Below are positions 62,897 to 64,000 of a DNA stretch of 64,000 nucleotides, one piece after another. Source of the stretch: Bradyrhizobium commune (lineage in GTDB: Bacteria; Pseudomonadota; Alphaproteobacteria; Rhizobiales; Xanthobacteraceae); assembly GCF_015624505.1 (NCBI RefSeq), contig NZ_CP061379.1, positions 6,386,001 to 6,450,000 of the forward strand, read 5' to 3'. Numbering within the stretch: the first letter of the stretch is position 1; every line of letters begins with the position of its first letter. The translations under genes were made by a program, and so were the position numbers. Below the pieces are notes generated by a model. That model was not told the DNA's origin, did no database searches, and was given only the letters and a program-made list of their open reading frames with translations.

Positions 62897-63361
62897 TCAC
62901 TCCACCCCGTAATGGCGATGGCACGATGCGCAGACGCCGTCGAGGCGGTCGCTGACTTCAGTGACCGATTTCAGGTCATGGGCTTCCGCCGCCTGGTAGG
63001 CCTTGTCTGCGGCGGCGGCCAGTTTCTTCACATAGAGATTCCACTCCGCGTCCTGCGCCCGCCCGGGGATCATCAGCGCGTTGGTGGCTTCGGCCAGCGT
63101 CGCCGCGCCGCTGACGATGTCTTCCCAATCCTCGTCGGTCCTGGGCGATAGGTCGCGCTCACCTTTGGCGTCGATCACAGTGCCGTTGACGCTCCAGATC
63201 ACCCGCGCGGCCGGCGTCAGCACATGCTCCATGAAGGTCTTCATGTCGACATGGGCTTGGAATGGCGTCGGCGAGGGGCTGTCGGACCGCGAGGGTGACG
63301 CGGAAAGGCCGGCGAAGGTGACTGTGGCGATCACGCTTACAGCAAATCGGGACCTGTTCAT
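62897..63361 (-). CDS. c-type cytochrome, cytochrome c-prime-like
   Basis: A 154-residue exported protein. The signal segment MNRSRFAVSVIATVTFAGLSASPS is followed by helical sequence (MKTFMEHVLTPAARVIWSVN, AATLAEATNALMIPGR) and a heme-binding CASCH very near the C-terminus (GVCASCHRHYGVE). A single C-terminal CxxCH after a four-helix-like region suggests a cytochrome c-prime-type fold. The longer open frame to 63943 overlaps other genes and is not used. The start lies two bases after the membrane-protein stop, so the genes are coupled. Confidence 0.85.
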   Translation of the reverse strand: MNRSRFAVSVIATVTFAGLSASPSRSDSPSPTPFQAHVDMKTFMEHVLTPAARVIWSVNGTVIDAKGERDLSPRTDEDWEDIVSGAATLAEATNALMIPGRAQDAEWNLYVKKLAAAADKAYQAAEAHDLKSVTEVSDRLDGVCASCHRHYGVE

Positions 63362-63363
63362 CG

Positions 63364-63867
63364 TCACAGCACCTGTATGGTGAAGCCGATCCAGCGTCCG
63401 CAGGCAACGACCGCGATCCAGAGCAGGATCGACAGCAGGCCTGCGATCCGCGCCGACATCGGCGGCCGCGCCTGCTTGTCCCATTGCGGCATGTCCTTGG
63501 CGCTGATGGCATGGAAGATGACCATGTTCAGCCACGCCGCGCAGATGAGCACCAGCTTGGCGAGAAAATAGCCGTTGCCGAGATATTTGGTCGCGTTGGA
63601 GATAAACAGGAGGAAGCCCGAGGTCGCCGCAATCGCGAACGCGCCCCACGTCACCGGCAGGATCGCGCTCGAAAGCCGGCTCACCGGCCGCCCGACCGAG
63701 GCGAAGCCGAGCAGCCGCAGATCGAGGGTCAGGATGGTGCCGACCACGAGGCAGATCGCGACCACATGCACCGACTCGACGGAGGGAAACAGCGTGTCGC
63801 TTTCGCGGATCGCCTCCGCGACGCCAGAGTCCTCGAAGAAGGCAACCAGATCGGAGAACTGCGACAT
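63364..63867 (-). CDS. Four- to five-helix integral membrane protein (DUF6644-like)
   Basis: A 167-residue membrane protein with hydrophobic segments VHVVAICLVVGTILTLDLRL, LPVTWGAFAIAATSGFLLFI, LVLICAAWLNMVIFHAIS and IAGLLSILLWIAVVACGRW. Histidines in SVHVV and IFHAI could ligate heme or copper. The family has no settled function. It is co-directional with and adjacent to a c-type cytochrome, suggesting a membrane electron-transfer unit. Its start overlaps the stop of the next gene upstream. Confidence 0.82.
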   Translation of the reverse strand: MSQFSDLVAFFEDSGVAEAIRESDTLFPSVESVHVVAICLVVGTILTLDLRLLGFASVGRPVSRLSSAILPVTWGAFAIAATSGFLLFISNATKYLGNGYFLAKLVLICAAWLNMVIFHAISAKDMPQWDKQARPPMSARIAGLLSILLWIAVVACGRWIGFTIQVL

Positions 63868-64000
63868 CATCCAGCCTGCGTGTAAGCGATCCAGCGCCCG
63901 GCGAACAGAACGCCGCACCAGACGAGGACCGAGAGCGTGGCAAGCGCCTGCCCGGTCAGCCGCCGGCTGCGGTCCTCAAGGAAGCCCGGTGACCCCAGGG
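63867..64000 (-). CDS. Membrane protein related to the DUF6644-like neighbour (partial, C-terminal)
   Basis: The minus strand from the right edge reads LEDRSRRLTGQALATLSVLV then WCGVLFAGRWIAYTQAG and stops within the next gene's ATGATG start. The ending GRWIAYTQ parallels CGRWIGFTIQ in the neighbouring membrane protein, so the two are probably tandem paralogues. The N-terminal part is outside the window. Confidence 0.7.
   Translation of the reverse strand, partial: LGSPGFLEDRSRRLTGQALATLSVLVWCGVLFAGRWIAYTQAG

Noticed and set aside
62897..63943. Minus-strand frame extended to 348 codons
   Set aside because: Only the last 154 residues (from 63361) make a sensible cytochrome with signal peptide. 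The upstream part overlaps the membrane protein gene in another frame.
1..64000. CRISPR arrays, rRNA operons and insertion sequences
   Set aside because: No regularly spaced short repeats, ribosomal RNA or transposase motifs were seen. The only long repeats are the tetR, azoR and pirin duplications.

Overview
The window looks like an accessory catabolic region of a high-GC alphaproteobacterium, most likely a Bradyrhizobium-type rhizobial relative. This is inferred from gene content: several aromatic-acid modules, each with its own MarR, LysR, GntR, IclR, TetR or LacI regulator; a Liv-type ABC importer; a fused indolepyruvate:ferredoxin oxidoreductase; and many SDR and FAH-family enzymes. No transposase, integrase, rRNA, complete tRNA or CRISPR array was seen.

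Layout. 1-3.9 kb: divergent FAH-family hydrolase and acyl-adenylate ligase plus gentisate-type ring-cleavage dioxygenase and MarR, with a large palindrome between the divergent genes. 4-8.7 kb: indolepyruvate oxidoreductase with a divergent LysR. 8.8-15.9 kb: chemoreceptor, glyoxalase-fold protein, saccharopine-dehydrogenase-like protein, TetR-controlled metallo-beta-lactamase-fold hydrolase, and a second tetR whose 3' half is duplicated as a pseudogene. 16-24 kb: mandelate/benzoylformate-like operon (MarR, FAD monooxygenase, MHS transporter, aldehyde dehydrogenase, benzoylformate decarboxylase, MetE-like protein). 24-30.5 kb: a one-carbon module in which two LigM/DesA-like tetrahydrofolate-dependent demethylases flank purU, a GntR regulator and folD. 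This looks like an O-demethylation system that recovers methyl groups as formate.

31-39 kb: LysR, decayed alpha/beta-hydrolase and hydantoinase-B genes, an SDR-Qor-Qor-FAH operon, a decayed substrate-binding protein gene and an IclR regulator. 39-44.7 kb: SDR and a complete Liv-type ABC importer. The Liv and FAH transcription units share an almost identical 17-bp palindrome, so they are probably co-regulated, perhaps by the IclR protein. 45-46.7 kb: gene remnants. 46.7-53.8 kb: a LacI-associated cluster with luciferase-like monooxygenase, FMN reductase, fumarate-reductase-like dehydrogenase, NTF2-like protein, a crotonase resembling 6-oxocamphor hydrolase, and SDR. It reads as an oxidative route for an alicyclic ketone or terpenoid and is the best candidate for an undescribed pathway.

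54-64 kb: DUF3237 protein, HpsN-type histidinol-dehydrogenase homologue, LysR, azoreductase and pirin. The azoreductase-pirin pair is followed by a 3' fragment of a tRNA-Arg-like gene and by a broken second copy whose middle is replaced by an SDR and an orphan periplasmic binding protein. The right edge holds a c-type cytochrome and membrane proteins. Many genes use GTG or TTG starts; starts were chosen by ribosome binding sites and family length.
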